Shown: positions 1 through 10,166 of the stretch, one piece after another
Numbering within the stretch: the first letter of the stretch is position 1
How the letters are laid out: the number at the start of each line of letters is the position of its first letter
The notes under the pieces: model-generated
Databases searched by the model: none
Seen by the model: the letters and a program-made list of their open reading frames with translations, nothing else
Told to the model about the DNA's origin: nothing
Source of the DNA: Rhizobium sp. RU33A
GTDB taxonomy: Bacteria; Pseudomonadota; Alphaproteobacteria; Rhizobiales; Rhizobiaceae
Assembly: GCF_900156055.1 (NCBI RefSeq)
Contig: NZ_FTMQ01000007.1
Span: forward strand, 150,851 to 214,850
Direction: 5' to 3'
DNA length: 64,000 nt
Program-made: the position numbers and the translations under genes

Positions 1-1150
1 TGTCGAAATTCTTCGGGCGATAGCCGAAGAAGTCGGCCGGGCGATCTTCGACAATCGTTTCCTGCGCCACCAGCCCCTGCTCGAAGGCAAGGCCATAGAT
101 GAAGGGCTTCAGCGCCGAGCCCGGCGAGCGCTCGGCGCGCGTCATGTCGATCCAGCCCGAGCGGGAGGCATCGAAGTAATTGGCTGCCCCGACTTCGGCG
201 ACAATCTCGCCGGTGGTGGCATCGGCCATCAGCAAAGCGAGCGAGACCTTGGGATCGAGGTTGCGGCCTGCTTCGAGCGCCAATCTTTCTAGGGCCTCCT
301 GCACAGGCCGCAGGATGGTGGTCTGGTGGGTGCCGGTCTCGGGTGCCTTGCGCCGTGCGGCTTCGGCGAGATGTGGGGCAAGCGCTGGCAACTGCCTGCG
401 CATAGACGGGAGGGATGCGTTCAGCGCGAGCTCGACCTCCGCCTTGTCGACGACTTCGGCCTCGCGAGCGCGTTCCAGAACCCGCTTGCGCGCTTCGTGT
501 GCGTTGTCGCGGAATCGGTCTGGGCGACGCTTTTCCGGCAGTTGCGGCAGGGCGACCAGCAGAGCGGCCTCGGCGGTCGACAGCCGCTTCGGCTCCTTGC
601 CAAACCAGGCGAGGCTTGCTGCGCGCACCCCTTCCAAGTTTCCGCCATAAGGGGCGTGGGTGAGATAGAGGTTGAGGATCTCGGTCTTCGACAGCCGCCG
701 TTCCAACTGGATCGCGCGGGCGATCTGAATAAGTTTGGCGGTCAGTGATCGCTCGCGACGAGGCTCTATCAGGCGGGCGACCTGCATGGAGAGGGTGGAG
801 GCGCCCGAAACGATGCGGCCGTTAACGGCCAGTTGCCAGGCGGCACGTCCCAGCGCCATGAGGTCAACGCCGTGATGGTCCGCGTAGCGCCTGTCCTCAT
901 AGGCGATCAGCATGCGGATGAGAGCAGGGTCGACGTCATCGACTGTTGTTTCTAAGCGCCAGAGGCCTTCTTTCGTGGCAAAGGCACGCAAGAGCTGGCC
1001 GTCGCGATCGAGAATTTCGGTCGAGATCTCGCGCGCTTCCTCGAGCGGCGGAGGGTAGTTGCTGTCTGCCCAATCCAGCGCAGCGAGCGAGGCAGTGGCC
1101 GTGATGGCAGCCACCCCCAAGCTTATGCCGATGCGCCTCAGGCGGCCCAT
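1..1150 (-). CDS. pbpC: Penicillin-binding protein 1C, N-terminal part (cut by window edge)
   Basis: This is a periplasmic bifunctional peptidoglycan synthase, glycosyltransferase (GT51) followed by transpeptidase. Reading from ATG at 1150, an N-terminal hydrophobic anchor is followed by EILDRDGQLLRAF, the GT51 signature YEDRRYADHHGVD and SGASTLSMQ, then a transpeptidase start with the active-site serine in SPGSALKPF near residue 340. The frame is still open at base 1, so only about 383 residues are present; the family is usually near 700. The start codon shares one base with the stop of the alpha-2-macroglobulin gene (TGATG), so the two are translationally coupled. PBP1C with an alpha-2-macroglobulin is a well-known conserved pair. 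Confidence 0.93.
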   Translation of the reverse strand, partial: MGRLRRIGISLGVAAITATASLAALDWADSNYPPPLEEAREISTEILDRDGQLLRAFATKEGLWRLETTVDDVDPALIRMLIAYEDRRYADHHGVDLMALGRAAWQLAVNGRIVSGASTLSMQVARLIEPRRERSLTAKLIQIARAIQLERRLSKTEILNLYLTHAPYGGNLEGVRAASLAWFGKEPKRLSTAEAALLVALPQLPEKRRPDRFRDNAHEARKRVLERAREAEVVDKAEVELALNASLPSMRRQLPALAPHLAEAARRKAPETGTHQTTILRPVQEALERLALEAGRNLDPKVSLALLMADATTGEIVAEVGAANYFDASRSGWIDMTRAERSPGSALKPFIYGLAFEQGLVAQETIVEDRPADFFGYRPKNFD

Positions 1151-4100
1151 CAGGGTGCCGTCGAGACCGTCATCGCAGCGGCTGCCGTGCGCGCGGACAG
1201 CTGCGGACGATACATGTCTTCGACGTTTGCGGCCGGCAGGTCGTAGGTACCAGGCGTGACGGCGCGGACGACGTAAGCCAGCGTGATCGTACCGTTTTCG
1301 CTCTCGCCTCGGTTGATCGCGGCGACAAAACGATCGCTGCGGAATTCCAGGTGTGCGGTCTCCGTCTGGCCGATCCAGTCGAAGTTGGCGAGCGCCGCGC
1401 TGTCGACCAGGCTCGGATTGTCGATCTCGAAACCGGCCGGTAGCAGATCGGTCACAAGAAGCTGGGCCGGCCAGTCATCCGCTTCCGTCACCTCCAGCAC
1501 CACAACATAGCGTTCGTTCTGGATGACCTCGGTGATGTTGGCCTCTTCGCCGGTCAGGCTGTAGTAGGTCTTGCTGATCTCGAAGCCTTCGCCGCCGGCT
1601 GCCGGAGGCAGGGCCGGGGCTGCGACCGTGGTAACCGCAGCGCTGACGGGATCAAGGCCGGTGTTGGTCAGCGTCAGCGGCGCCTCGAGGAGCGCGTCGC
1701 CCAGGATCGTGGCGGCATATGCGCCGGTCTTTTCGGCACCATTGACGTCAAGCTTCAGCCCCTCGTCATCCTGCTGGAGCGCGCGGGCGGCGAGCAGCAT
1801 CCAGGTCTGTTCCTGGGTGCTGAGCGTTTGCTTGGCCTTCCACTCATCGGCCACGACCTTTGCCAGTATCGGAACGACAGGCGGTACCGGGCGGCTTTCG
1901 GCAGCGAGCGCCAGAACGCCGGCTGCATCGCGAAGCGCCGAGCCATAGTCGGAGCGGGAGAAGCTGACCGGCGTCAGGCGGGCCTGTTCGCTCATGCCGG
2001 CCGCATCGAGGAAGACGGCGTTGGCTCGTTCGCTGTCACCGTAGAGCGACAATGCCGCTGCCAGATGCGCTTTCGACAGGGGGGTCGGGAAGTCGCCCAG
2101 CATCGTGTCCGCGTAGTAGCGAAGGTCACTCAGCGAGGCCTTGCGGCTGCGAGACAGCACGTAGAGCGCATAGGCGATCTCGTTGCCGCGTGTGCGGATG
2201 TCGTTGTCATAGGCGATGCGGTTCTGCAGGTTCTGCAAGGCCTGGACCAGAGCTTCCTCCGGCACGTCGAAGGTCTGTTCGCGGGCGCGGGTCAGGAAGT
2301 CGGTGACATAGGCGTCGAGCCAGAGGCTTTCGGAACCCGGTGCCCAGAGGCCAAAGGAGCCACTCGACGATTGATAGGCCAGCACGCGCAGGATGCCGTC
2401 CTGGACGCGCTTGTTGATTGACTCGTCCTCCGGCAGGCCGGAAAGCTTGGCCAGTTCATCAAAGTATAGAAGCGGCAGGGCGCGGCTGGTGGTCTGCTCG
2501 GCGCAGCCATAGGGATAGCGGTCGAGTGCCATCAGCAGGCCCGGAATGTCGAGGCCATCGGCGCGAGCGACATTGAGGCTGACCGAGGCTCCCTGGAGCA
2601 GGCTGTCGGCGAGCAGGTCGCCATCCACGGTCAGGCTCTTGCCGGGTGCCAGCGTAATGACCTGGCGTTCGGTGATCGGCAGCGTTGCCGGGCGTACGGG
2701 AAGATCGAGAGACTGGGCAATGGCTATGCCGTCGGCGCCGGAGAGAGCAATGTCGATGGCGCCCTCGCCGGGCGTGTTGGCAGTGAGCGGCAGCGTGACG
2801 GTGGTAGCTTCGCCTGCGGTCAGTGCGACCTCCTGGCTTTCTGCGCCACCGACGCTGACGGGACCGTTGCCGGTCACGGCCAGCGTGTAGGTGCCGGATG
2901 GAGCGTCCGTCGCGGCGATGTCCAGACGAAGACTGCTTTCGTCTTCAGGCGCGAGGAATTTCGGCAGGCTCGCCGTCACGACGATCGGATCTCGGATGAT
3001 CACGTCCGCCTCGCTGTGGCCGACGCCGGTCTTCGACCAGGCCCAAGCCATCACACGGGCGGTGCCGTTGAATTGCGGGATGTCGAAGGAGACCATCGCC
3101 TTGCCTTCAGCATCGAGCTTCACCGCACCGGAGAAGAAAGCCACGAGCTTTTCGCGCGGCGGATTACCTTGCAGGGCGACCTGGCCGCCGTCACCACCGG
3201 TGCGCAGGCGTCCGGTTGCGCCCAGCGAGCCATCGATCAGACGGCCATAGAGGTCGCGCAGTTCGAGGCCGAGGCGGCGCTGGCCGAAGTAGTAGCTTTC
3301 GGGATCGGGTGTCTCATAGCGGGTGAGGTTGAGAATGCCGACATCGACGGCGGCGACCATCACATAGGCCTCCTCGCCGATGCCTGCGCCGGTCACTTCC
3401 ACCGGGATTTCCAGCGGCTGGCGGGGCAGGGTCTTTTCCGGTGGCGAAAGCTTGATGGCAAGCTTGTCGGCACCCGGATCGACGGCGAGCCAGGCAATGC
3501 CGATCGCACGCGCCGGCATACGGCTTTCCTCGGCGTCACCCGGACGGAAAAGGGTTGTCGTCACATAGGCGCCGGCGCCGAAATCCGCAGTAACTGGAAT
3601 TTCGATTTCCGTGCCGGTGGCTGGTACCTCGGCAACCTGCGTCGAGATCAGGGTATCCGTGCCCGAGGTGACGATGACCTGGCCTGCGAAGCGCGGCGAG
3701 ATCATGAGCTTTGCGGTGTCGCCGACCTGGTAAGCCGGCTTGTCGAGGCCAATCTCGAGTGCGTCTGGGGTTTCGGTAGAGCTTGCAGCGACGAACCAGC
3801 CGGCATCGAAGTCGGTGCTGGTGACGGCGCCGCCCTGTTCGACTTCGAGGCGGTGGCTGCCCCAGGTGACGGGCACCGAAAGCGGTGTACCATCGGCTGC
3901 AATGTCGATCGTACCATCGGCCACGAGCTTGGTCGTGGTGATTGGCTCATAACGCCAGGAGGAACCATCGCGGTACCACTGATAGTTCCGCTCGAGTTTG
4001 ATCAGCTTCCAGCTCGCACCGGCCAAGGCCTGACGCTCGCCATTGGGGCCGAGGGCGATCAGGTTGAAGGCGGCATTGGTGTTTTCGGAGACCTCGCCTT

Positions 4101-6594
4101 CGAATTCCGGCTTGATGCCGATCATGGGTCCATCAGGCGTCACAGGTAGGGTCAGCTTGCGCTCGACCGCGCGGCCTCCACTTTCGCGCAGACGCAGGAC
4201 GACATCGGCGTTCAGGAGGCGTGTCGTCGAGGGCAGGTCGGCCAGGGCAACCTCGATTTCGGCGCGGCCATCGTCATCCAGCGCATCCAGCCCTTCAAGC
4301 GGCAGACGCATGTCTTCGATGCCCTCTTCGTCTGCAAGGCCGAAGCTGTAGCGGGCAAAGTCTGGATGGCTTGTCGTCGGGCGGATCACCACCTCGCCTT
4401 CAAGCGTCAGGCCCGCTGCCGGCGCGCCATAGAGATAACGGCCATCGGCCGACACGGTAACGGCTTCGTCCGTAGAAATTGCACCGGTTTCGCTCGAGAG
4501 TTTCAGGTCGAGCCGGTCCGGCACGAAATCGTCGACCAGGAATGTCGACCGAGCGATGGCCTGCTTTTTCGGGTCGGTGTGGATGGCGACTGTCCAGGTG
4601 CCACGCATCGCATTGGCAAGGATCGGCAGGTCGACGGTATAACCGCCCAGCGTTTCGCTTGATACCGCCATGCGGCGGAACTCGACACCATCCGGTCGCG
4701 AGAAGAGGAAAGTCAGCGGCAGGCCGGAAATGGCGTCGGCATTGGTGTCGCGGGCCAGCGCTGCGGCATGCACCGTCTCGCCGGGGCGATAGATACCACG
4801 CTCGGTCCAGGCGAGGATATCGACCGGGCCGGGGGCAGGGCGTCCGGTGACGCCGCGATCCGAAAGGTCGAAGCCGGCGCGCGTCATGTCGAGGAAGACA
4901 TTGTCGTCAGCACTGCTGCGCGCGGCAATGACGGCCGGTGCGAGCGCTGCACCGCCTCGGACGAGACCGGCGTCGAAGCGGGCCCGGCCTTCGGCGTCGG
5001 TTGTGGCGGTCGCCAGGATCTCATTGTTCTTGGCGATCAGTTGCAGCTCGATATTGGCAAGCGGGCTGGCCGTTGCCAGAGAGCGCGCGAAGACATGCAG
5101 CCCATCGGTGCCGGCAAAGGTCGAGAGGCCGATGTCGGAGACGACGAACCACTGCGTCGCGCGGCTGTCCCAGCTCTCGGTGACACCAGTAGGTGAGACC
5201 GCAGTCATCACATAGATGCCGGGCTTGCGGGTTCGCAGGGCCTCCTGCAGCGGAATGCTGGTAACGACTTCCTTGTTCTGCTCGTTGGCAATCTCGACCG
5301 AACCCTGCCAGACAAGTTCGCCGATCTCGTCCTTCACGCGGCCGGCGGTGTAGCCGTCCATCTGGGTGAGAAACTGCGAGGCGGCAAGAAGCGGTGCGAT
5401 GTTGCGGTCGCCGATCCGGTAGAGTTCGAGATTGGCGCTTTCGCTGTTGATCGAGACGAGCGGAATGCCCTGGCGGGCGGAGGAGGGCAGAACGAAACTG
5501 TCGCCGGTAAAGCGCACGGTCGATGCGCGATCGCGGACATAGAGTTCGAGCTCGACCGGGGCTTCTAGGTTTTCGTCGACCGAAGAGGGAAGGCCGGCGC
5601 GGATTGCGAGGCGATAGCGCCCGCCATGCTCCAGGCCTTCGACGCAGATCTGGTTGTTCTTCGCTTCCAGCGCCTTCGGCGTCGTGCCGTCCAGGGTTAC
5701 GAAGGACGAATAATCGACGCCGCGTTTGACCAGCGGTTCGGAGAACTCGACGCAGGCGCGCGGTGAAGCACTGTCGGAATCAACAGTGTTGTTGACGACG
5801 CGGAAACCCTGGCGGGAGCGCAGGTCTTCGAAGGCGGCGCGCACTTGCGCATTCGACGCGAGTTCGAGGCTTGCCTTGTACGCGCTGAGAGCCGGACGCC
5901 AGTTCTCGCTGTTCTCAAGGGACTTTGCCAGCGTGACGAGCGCGTCGGCGCGGGTAGAGGCGCCGCGGGTCAACAGATAGCCGTTGATCGACGCCATCGC
6001 GCCTTCGTTGGCCATGCCGTAATTGTTGATGACGGTATTGGCCATCCGGGCCATTTCGAGCCAGAGTGCTGTGTCGTCTGCATCGATCGCCAGTGCACCC
6101 TTCAGGGACAGAATGGCGTAGTCGATGTTGCCACTAGCAAAGGAGGCGCGGCCTATTTCAATCAGTGCATCCCGTCCCAGACCCTGCTGTTCGGCTGCAA
6201 TGACAAGATTGCTGCGCTGATTGCGGGCTTCCGATTTCAGGTAGTCCGAGACGAAGGTCAGCGCCGGCGGCGCACCGATGTCGTCTTCCGCCGTCTGAAC
6301 GACGATGCGGCCCGCGATCGCGCCCGGGAAGCTGTTCAGCTGGTCGTAATCGGACTTCAGGAAGCACCAGTTGACCTTCGGATTGTAAGTGAAGGCGCGG
6401 CATGACGCGTCGCCAATGCAGCTAGCCTCGCATTCATCGATGGAGACGTTCTTTTCGGTTCGCAGGTCGAACCCGAAATAGTCCGCATCGTCAATGCGTT
6501 CGATTGTCCTGACATCCTGGGCGTAAGCTGAAGGGGATAATGGCAATAGAGCCAGCGCAACTGTGAGCAACGCCGAAAAACGGTTTGTAAACAT
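1150..6594 (-). CDS. Alpha-2-macroglobulin family protein with N-terminal PAN domain (YfhM-like)
   Basis: This is a periplasmic protease trap of about 1814 residues. The favoured start is the second Met (6594), which begins a clean signal peptide ending SPSAYA; 6606 is the alternative. There is no lipobox cysteine, so the protein is probably soluble in the periplasm, unlike the lipoprotein form in E. coli. Residues about 30-85 are a cysteine-rich PAN/Apple domain (DECEASCIGDASCRAF). Macroglobulin domains follow, and the thioester motif GCAEQTTSR lies near residue 1368, so covalent trapping should be intact. The pairing with pbpC is the classic arrangement, thought to link protease defence with wall repair. 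The PAN domain is typical of alphaproteobacterial members. Confidence 0.93.
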   Translation of the reverse strand: MFTNRFSALLTVALALLPLSPSAYAQDVRTIERIDDADYFGFDLRTEKNVSIDECEASCIGDASCRAFTYNPKVNWCFLKSDYDQLNSFPGAIAGRIVVQTAEDDIGAPPALTFVSDYLKSEARNQRSNLVIAAEQQGLGRDALIEIGRASFASGNIDYAILSLKGALAIDADDTALWLEMARMANTVINNYGMANEGAMASINGYLLTRGASTRADALVTLAKSLENSENWRPALSAYKASLELASNAQVRAAFEDLRSRQGFRVVNNTVDSDSASPRACVEFSEPLVKRGVDYSSFVTLDGTTPKALEAKNNQICVEGLEHGGRYRLAIRAGLPSSVDENLEAPVELELYVRDRASTVRFTGDSFVLPSSARQGIPLVSINSESANLELYRIGDRNIAPLLAASQFLTQMDGYTAGRVKDEIGELVWQGSVEIANEQNKEVVTSIPLQEALRTRKPGIYVMTAVSPTGVTESWDSRATQWFVVSDIGLSTFAGTDGLHVFARSLATASPLANIELQLIAKNNEILATATTDAEGRARFDAGLVRGGAALAPAVIAARSSADDNVFLDMTRAGFDLSDRGVTGRPAPGPVDILAWTERGIYRPGETVHAAALARDTNADAISGLPLTFLFSRPDGVEFRRMAVSSETLGGYTVDLPILANAMRGTWTVAIHTDPKKQAIARSTFLVDDFVPDRLDLKLSSETGAISTDEAVTVSADGRYLYGAPAAGLTLEGEVVIRPTTSHPDFARYSFGLADEEGIEDMRLPLEGLDALDDDGRAEIEVALADLPSTTRLLNADVVLRLRESGGRAVERKLTLPVTPDGPMIGIKPEFEGEVSENTNAAFNLIALGPNGERQALAGASWKLIKLERNYQWYRDGSSWRYEPITTTKLVADGTIDIAADGTPLSVPVTWGSHRLEVEQGGAVTSTDFDAGWFVAASSTETPDALEIGLDKPAYQVGDTAKLMISPRFAGQVIVTSGTDTLISTQVAEVPATGTEIEIPVTADFGAGAYVTTTLFRPGDAEESRMPARAIGIAWLAVDPGADKLAIKLSPPEKTLPRQPLEIPVEVTGAGIGEEAYVMVAAVDVGILNLTRYETPDPESYYFGQRRLGLELRDLYGRLIDGSLGATGRLRTGGDGGQVALQGNPPREKLVAFFSGAVKLDAEGKAMVSFDIPQFNGTARVMAWAWSKTGVGHSEADVIIRDPIVVTASLPKFLAPEDESSLRLDIAATDAPSGTYTLAVTGNGPVSVGGAESQEVALTAGEATTVTLPLTANTPGEGAIDIALSGADGIAIAQSLDLPVRPATLPITERQVITLAPGKSLTVDGDLLADSLLQGASVSLNVARADGLDIPGLLMALDRYPYGCAEQTTSRALPLLYFDELAKLSGLPEDESINKRVQDGILRVLAYQSSSGSFGLWAPGSESLWLDAYVTDFLTRAREQTFDVPEEALVQALQNLQNRIAYDNDIRTRGNEIAYALYVLSRSRKASLSDLRYYADTMLGDFPTPLSKAHLAAALSLYGDSERANAVFLDAAGMSEQARLTPVSFSRSDYGSALRDAAGVLALAAESRPVPPVVPILAKVVADEWKAKQTLSTQEQTWMLLAARALQQDDEGLKLDVNGAEKTGAYAATILGDALLEAPLTLTNTGLDPVSAAVTTVAAPALPPAAGGEGFEISKTYYSLTGEEANITEVIQNERYVVVLEVTEADDWPAQLLVTDLLPAGFEIDNPSLVDSAALANFDWIGQTETAHLEFRSDRFVAAINRGESENGTITLAYVVRAVTPGTYDLPAANVEDMYRPQLSARTAAAAMTVSTAP

Positions 6595-6699
6595 GGTCCC
6601 CTCCAAGCCTGATCATGGCTTCGGAGGTTAGTCTTTGCTCATGACGGAGGCTTGTCAATCGGCACAGGACACAGGCTGCGAGTCATTTCTGGGTGGTCC

Positions 6700-7620
6700 T
6701 CACGCACTCGCGGGGCGTCGCTCGCTGAAGCTTCTTGCCTGTTCGAGGATCCAGGCGGCAAAGGTGCTGGCCGGCCCATAGGCCATCTTCGACAGCGGGC
6801 GGACGAGGTAGTAGGCGCTTGCGCTTTTCACCTCATGATCCCAGGCGCGGACCAGCTGCCCGCTCGAAAGTTCCGGCTCGATCAGGAATGTCGGGACGAG
6901 CGCGATCCCGAGGCCTGCATGGCAGGCCTGGACGACGTTGGAGAACTGCTCGAAGCGCATGCCGCCGCCGCGGCCCTCGCTGATGCCGAGGCTTGAAAAC
7001 CATTGCTCCCAGGCCCGTGGGCGGGACGCCATGTCGAACAGCGGCTTGGACAGAAGATCTTCCGGTCGCTTCACCGGGTTGGCGGCAAGGAAGGCCGGGC
7101 TGCAAACCGGCACCACCAATTCATGCATCAGAAACTGGCAATCGGTGCCCGGCCAGTTGGGTTCACCGATATGGATTGCGGCATCGAGACCGGAGCCCTC
7201 GAAATCGAACTGGCCGATGCGGGTGGCGAAGTCCATGATGATGGCTGGGTTCTTCGCGAGGAAGTCCGGCATGCGCGGCATTAGCCAGCGGGTGCCGAAG
7301 GTCGGCAGGATGGCGAGGCGCAGATGGGTGTCGTCGCGGGTTGCCATGGCCTCCAGCGACAGCGTGCGGATCGTGGCTAGTGCGTCGCCGATGCCCTTGG
7401 CATAGGTGCGGCCGATAGCGGTCAACTCGACACCGCGATTGGTGCGTTCGAAAAGCTTGACGCCGAGCTGATCTTCGAGAAGCCCGATCTGTCGGCTGAT
7501 TGCCCCTTGTGTCAGCGCCAGCTCGTTGGCGGCGGCCGAGAAGCTGCCGAGCTTGGCGACGGAATCGAAGGCGGCGAGAGCACTCGTCGATGGCAGGAAG
7601 CGGCGTTGATGTGTCAGCAT
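6700..7620 (-). CDS. LysR-family regulator (GcvA-like), divergent from gcdH
   Basis: LysR-type transcription factor of 306 residues. The N-terminal winged helix-turn-helix reads LTQGAISRQIGLLEDQLGV (about residues 36-55), followed by a periplasmic-binding-protein-like effector domain containing LAILPTFGTRWL. It is transcribed away from glutaryl-CoA dehydrogenase with an 88-base gap, the standard layout for a LysR activator and its target, so control of gcdH is likely. The intergenic gap contains CTAAT, the core of the GcvA-type box, and ACATGAG twice. It is clearly paralogous to the LysR at 24068. By analogy with Pseudomonas GcdR it may sense glutarate or a related C5/C6 acid; that is inference. 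Confidence 0.9.
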   Translation of the reverse strand: MLTHQRRFLPSTSALAAFDSVAKLGSFSAAANELALTQGAISRQIGLLEDQLGVKLFERTNRGVELTAIGRTYAKGIGDALATIRTLSLEAMATRDDTHLRLAILPTFGTRWLMPRMPDFLAKNPAIIMDFATRIGQFDFEGSGLDAAIHIGEPNWPGTDCQFLMHELVVPVCSPAFLAANPVKRPEDLLSKPLFDMASRPRAWEQWFSSLGISEGRGGGMRFEQFSNVVQACHAGLGIALVPTFLIEPELSSGQLVRAWDHEVKSASAYYLVRPLSKMAYGPASTFAAWILEQARSFSERRPASA

Positions 7621-7708
7621 GCGATATGAATAGACCTAATAGCAACATGAGTAAACATGGGTTGAATTGCACTCCGACATGAGCAATCTGGGATAACGAA
7701 ACAAATGG

Positions 7709-8905
7709 ATGAGACCGATGAGCGAGATGCGACCCTTTTCTTGGAGTGATCCCTTCCTGATGTCTGAGATCCTGAGCGAGGATGAGCGGATGATCCAGGA
7801 TGCGGCAGCGGCCTTTGCTGAAGCCGAACTCGCGCCGCGGGTTGCCGACGCCTATCTCGGCGAAACGGTCGAGCCGGAACTCTTCCGGCTGATGGGCAAG
7901 GCTGGCCTGCTTGGTGTCACCCTGCCCGAAAAATACGGCGCTGCTGACGCCAATTATGTCTCCTATGGCCTCGTCGCCCGCGAGATCGAGCGCATCGACT
8001 CCGGCTATCGCTCGATGATGAGCGTGCAGTCGTCGCTGGTGATCTATCCGATCTACGCCTATGGCTCGGAGGAACAGAAGGACAAGTATCTGCCCGGTCT
8101 CGTCTCCGGCGAGCTGATCGGCTGCTTCGGGCTGACCGAGCCGGATGCCGGCTCGGATCCCGGTGGCATGAAGACGCGCGCCGAAAAGATCGAGGGCGGC
8201 TATCGCCTGCGTGGCTCGAAGATGTGGATCTCCAATGCGCCGATCGCCGACGTCTTTGTCGTCTGGGCGAAGTCGGAAGCGCATGGTGGCGAGATCCGCG
8301 GTTTCATTCTCGAAAAGGGCATGAAGGGCCTGTCGGCGCCAAAGATCGGCGGCAAGCTCTCGCTGCGTGCTTCGGTCACCGGCGAGATCGTCATGGATGG
8401 CGTCGAAGTCGGCGAAGATGCGTTGATGCCCAACGTGTCGGGTCTCAAGGGTCCATTCGGCTGCCTCAACCGTGCTCGTTACGGCATTTCCTGGGGCGTT
8501 CTCGGCGCTGCGGAGGATTGCTGGCACCGGGCCCGCCAGTATGGCCTCGACCGCAAGCAGTTCGGCAAGCCGCTTGCCGGCACGCAGCTCTTCCAGAAGA
8601 AGCTTGCCGACATGCAGACCGAAATCTCGCTTGGTCTGCTGGCTTCACTCCGCGTCGGCCGTCTGATGGACGAACACCAGTTCGCGCCGGAGATGATTTC
8701 CATCATCAAGCGCAACAATTGCGGCAAGGCACTCGACATTGCCCGCATGGCCCGCGACATGCATGGCGGGAACGGCATCCAGATCGAATACCATGTGATG
8801 CGTCATGCGCAGAACCTGGAGACCGTCAACACCTATGAAGGCACGCATGACGTGCATGCCTTGATCCTTGGCCGCGCGCAGACCGGCATCCAGGCCTTCT
8901 TCTGA
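7709..8905 (+). CDS. gcdH: Glutaryl-CoA dehydrogenase
   Basis: FAD-dependent acyl-CoA dehydrogenase that oxidises and decarboxylates glutaryl-CoA to crotonyl-CoA, late in lysine, tryptophan and glutarate breakdown. The 398 residues cover the whole family length. Hallmarks are [19 protein letters not shown] near residue 100, [12 protein letters not shown], and [18 protein letters not shown] near the C terminus, which carries the catalytic glutamate of the glutaryl-CoA-specific clade. In-frame ATGs at 7718 and 7727 are alternative starts; no strong ribosome binding site decides between them. Together with amaA and amaB 13-16 kb away, this places lysine catabolism in the window. Confidence 0.95.
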   Translation: MRPMSEMRPFSWSDPFLMSEILSEDERMIQDAAAAFAEAELAPRVADAYLGETVEPELFRLMGKAGLLGVTLPEKYGAADANYVSYGLVAREIERIDSGYRSMMSVQSSLVIYPIYAYGSEEQKDKYLPGLVSGELIGCFGLTEPDAGSDPGGMKTRAEKIEGGYRLRGSKMWISNAPIADVFVVWAKSEAHGGEIRGFILEKGMKGLSAPKIGGKLSLRASVTGEIVMDGVEVGEDALMPNVSGLKGPFGCLNRARYGISWGVLGAAEDCWHRARQYGLDRKQFGKPLAGTQLFQKKLADMQTEISLGLLASLRVGRLMDEHQFAPEMISIIKRNNCGKALDIARMARDMHGGNGIQIEYHVMRHAQNLETVNTYEGTHDVHALILGRAQTGIQAFF

Positions 8906-8924
8906 TCGCTCTTTCGAACTCGAG

Positions 8925-8968
8925 CAGTCCGGCGTCCCTGACTATTTATGGGTTTGGGCGCCGGACTG
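8925..8968 (+). terminator. Hairpin after gcdH
   Basis: A perfect 10-bp stem, CAGTCCGGCG at 8925-8934 and CGCCGGACTG at 8959-8968, encloses a 24-base loop. It lies 20 bases after the gcdH stop. It lacks a T-tract, so it may be an mRNA-stabilising hairpin or a weak terminator rather than a classical one. Confidence 0.4.
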
Positions 8969-9149
8969 TCGCATTCTTGCGTCGCTCCCAGAACTCCGAG
9001 ATTTCAGCTTAAACATTCATATACTTGTCGGTGGCTAGAAACACATTCAGAAGCCGTGATGTTTGCTTTATGCTGATGTTTGGCGATTCCTGGCCTATCA
9101 GGCAGGATGGCTTTTGCTGTATGCTACGGCCGGTTGTGGAGGACGCGTC

Positions 9150-10157
9150 ATGTATGCTCTAACAGTGCTCGACCACTCTGCGCTTGCGGTGTTCCGGAGA
9201 GAACACCCTTGGCTGGAATTCCCTGATGCGATCTTGGAGGTCTGCATCTACTTCGACGACAATGGCGGACCGACCCGGCTGACTGCGCTCGAAGAGAGCA
9301 GCGATGGCAAGGCCATGCCTGCCGACGTAAACCGGTTCGGCATCGACACTGTTCTCAGTCTCATTCGTTACGCTCCGCAGGGGACTGCCGAGGTGGAGGA
9401 ATGTCCCGAGGAGCGCACGGTCTGGGCCTTGCTTGAATCGCTTCCGGTCGCGGACGGAATACGTCCGCTCGACGATGTCGAAGCGGAGCGTGCAACGGCG
9501 TTGCAGGGAGCCTATGAGACCCTTCACGGCATCGCTTTGGACAAACTGCGAGCCCTGCGCGACGCGGCCCGCAGTCCGCGTGAGATGCAGCGACTGTCGG
9601 ATGCCGTAGCTTCTTTACCGGCACTTCTGGAGCAGGTCGACGAAGCCCATAAATCTTCCTTTATTGAAGTCGATCTGTGGCGGCTGGTTGCCGTGCTGCG
9701 TGACGAGCTGTCCATGCCGGCCGACTACGAGATGATGGCAAGCGGCGAGGACAGATTGCCATCCCGGGAAACGATCGAAATGGCCGAGACCAATGCGATG
9801 TCCGGTCCCGTTATCCAGGCGCTCTTTGAACTTTCGCCTGTTGCCTTTTCGATCTCAAGCATCGGCCAGAAAAGCTCCCGCTATGTCAGGGTCAACCAGG
9901 CTTATCTCGATCTCGTCGGGAAAACCTGGGACGAGATCCGGGGCAGTGAGATGGTCGCGTCCGGCGTTGTCTCGGGAAGCGAGGTTCGTGCGGAGCGTCT
10001 CATGCTGCTCGATCGCGATGGTGGATATGCGGGTATGCGCGGCGAGATCCGCCATTCGTCCGGAGAGGTCGTCCCCGTGATGATTTCTGCCCGGCGCATT
10101 TCCGTAGCCGGGCAGCTTTACGACTTCGAAGTGCTTCAGCGCGCTTCGGACGACTGA
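9150..10157 (+). CDS. PAS-domain protein of unknown function
   Basis: The ATG at 9150 is chosen because GGAGGA lies 6-12 bases upstream; the frame is open further 5' but without a ribosome binding site. The protein has 335 residues. Residues about 1-200 are not recognised: they start MYALTVLDHSALAVF and contain a helical, charged stretch around 140-200. Residues about 215-335 form a PAS fold (ALFELSPVAFSISSI, then YVRVNQAYLDLVGKTWDEI). No kinase, GGDEF, EAL or methyl-accepting domain follows, so any output must lie in the N-terminal part or in a partner protein. It converges with glgX with 9 bases between. Confidence 0.7.
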   Translation: MYALTVLDHSALAVFRREHPWLEFPDAILEVCIYFDDNGGPTRLTALEESSDGKAMPADVNRFGIDTVLSLIRYAPQGTAEVEECPEERTVWALLESLPVADGIRPLDDVEAERATALQGAYETLHGIALDKLRALRDAARSPREMQRLSDAVASLPALLEQVDEAHKSSFIEVDLWRLVAVLRDELSMPADYEMMASGEDRLPSRETIEMAETNAMSGPVIQALFELSPVAFSISSIGQKSSRYVRVNQAYLDLVGKTWDEIRGSEMVASGVVSGSEVRAERLMLLDRDGGYAGMRGEIRHSSGEVVPVMISARRISVAGQLYDFEVLQRASDD

Positions 10158-10166
10158 ACGTGTCGG

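Noticed and set aside
3016..4149. 377-residue plus-strand frame inside the alpha-2-macroglobulin gene
   Set aside because: Shadow of a GC-rich gene; no motifs, no start signal.
7163..8527. 454-residue open frame on the minus strand across gcdH and the LysR gene
   Set aside because: It is antisense to two certain genes, has no family motifs and an Arg/His/Asp-rich composition typical of shadow frames.
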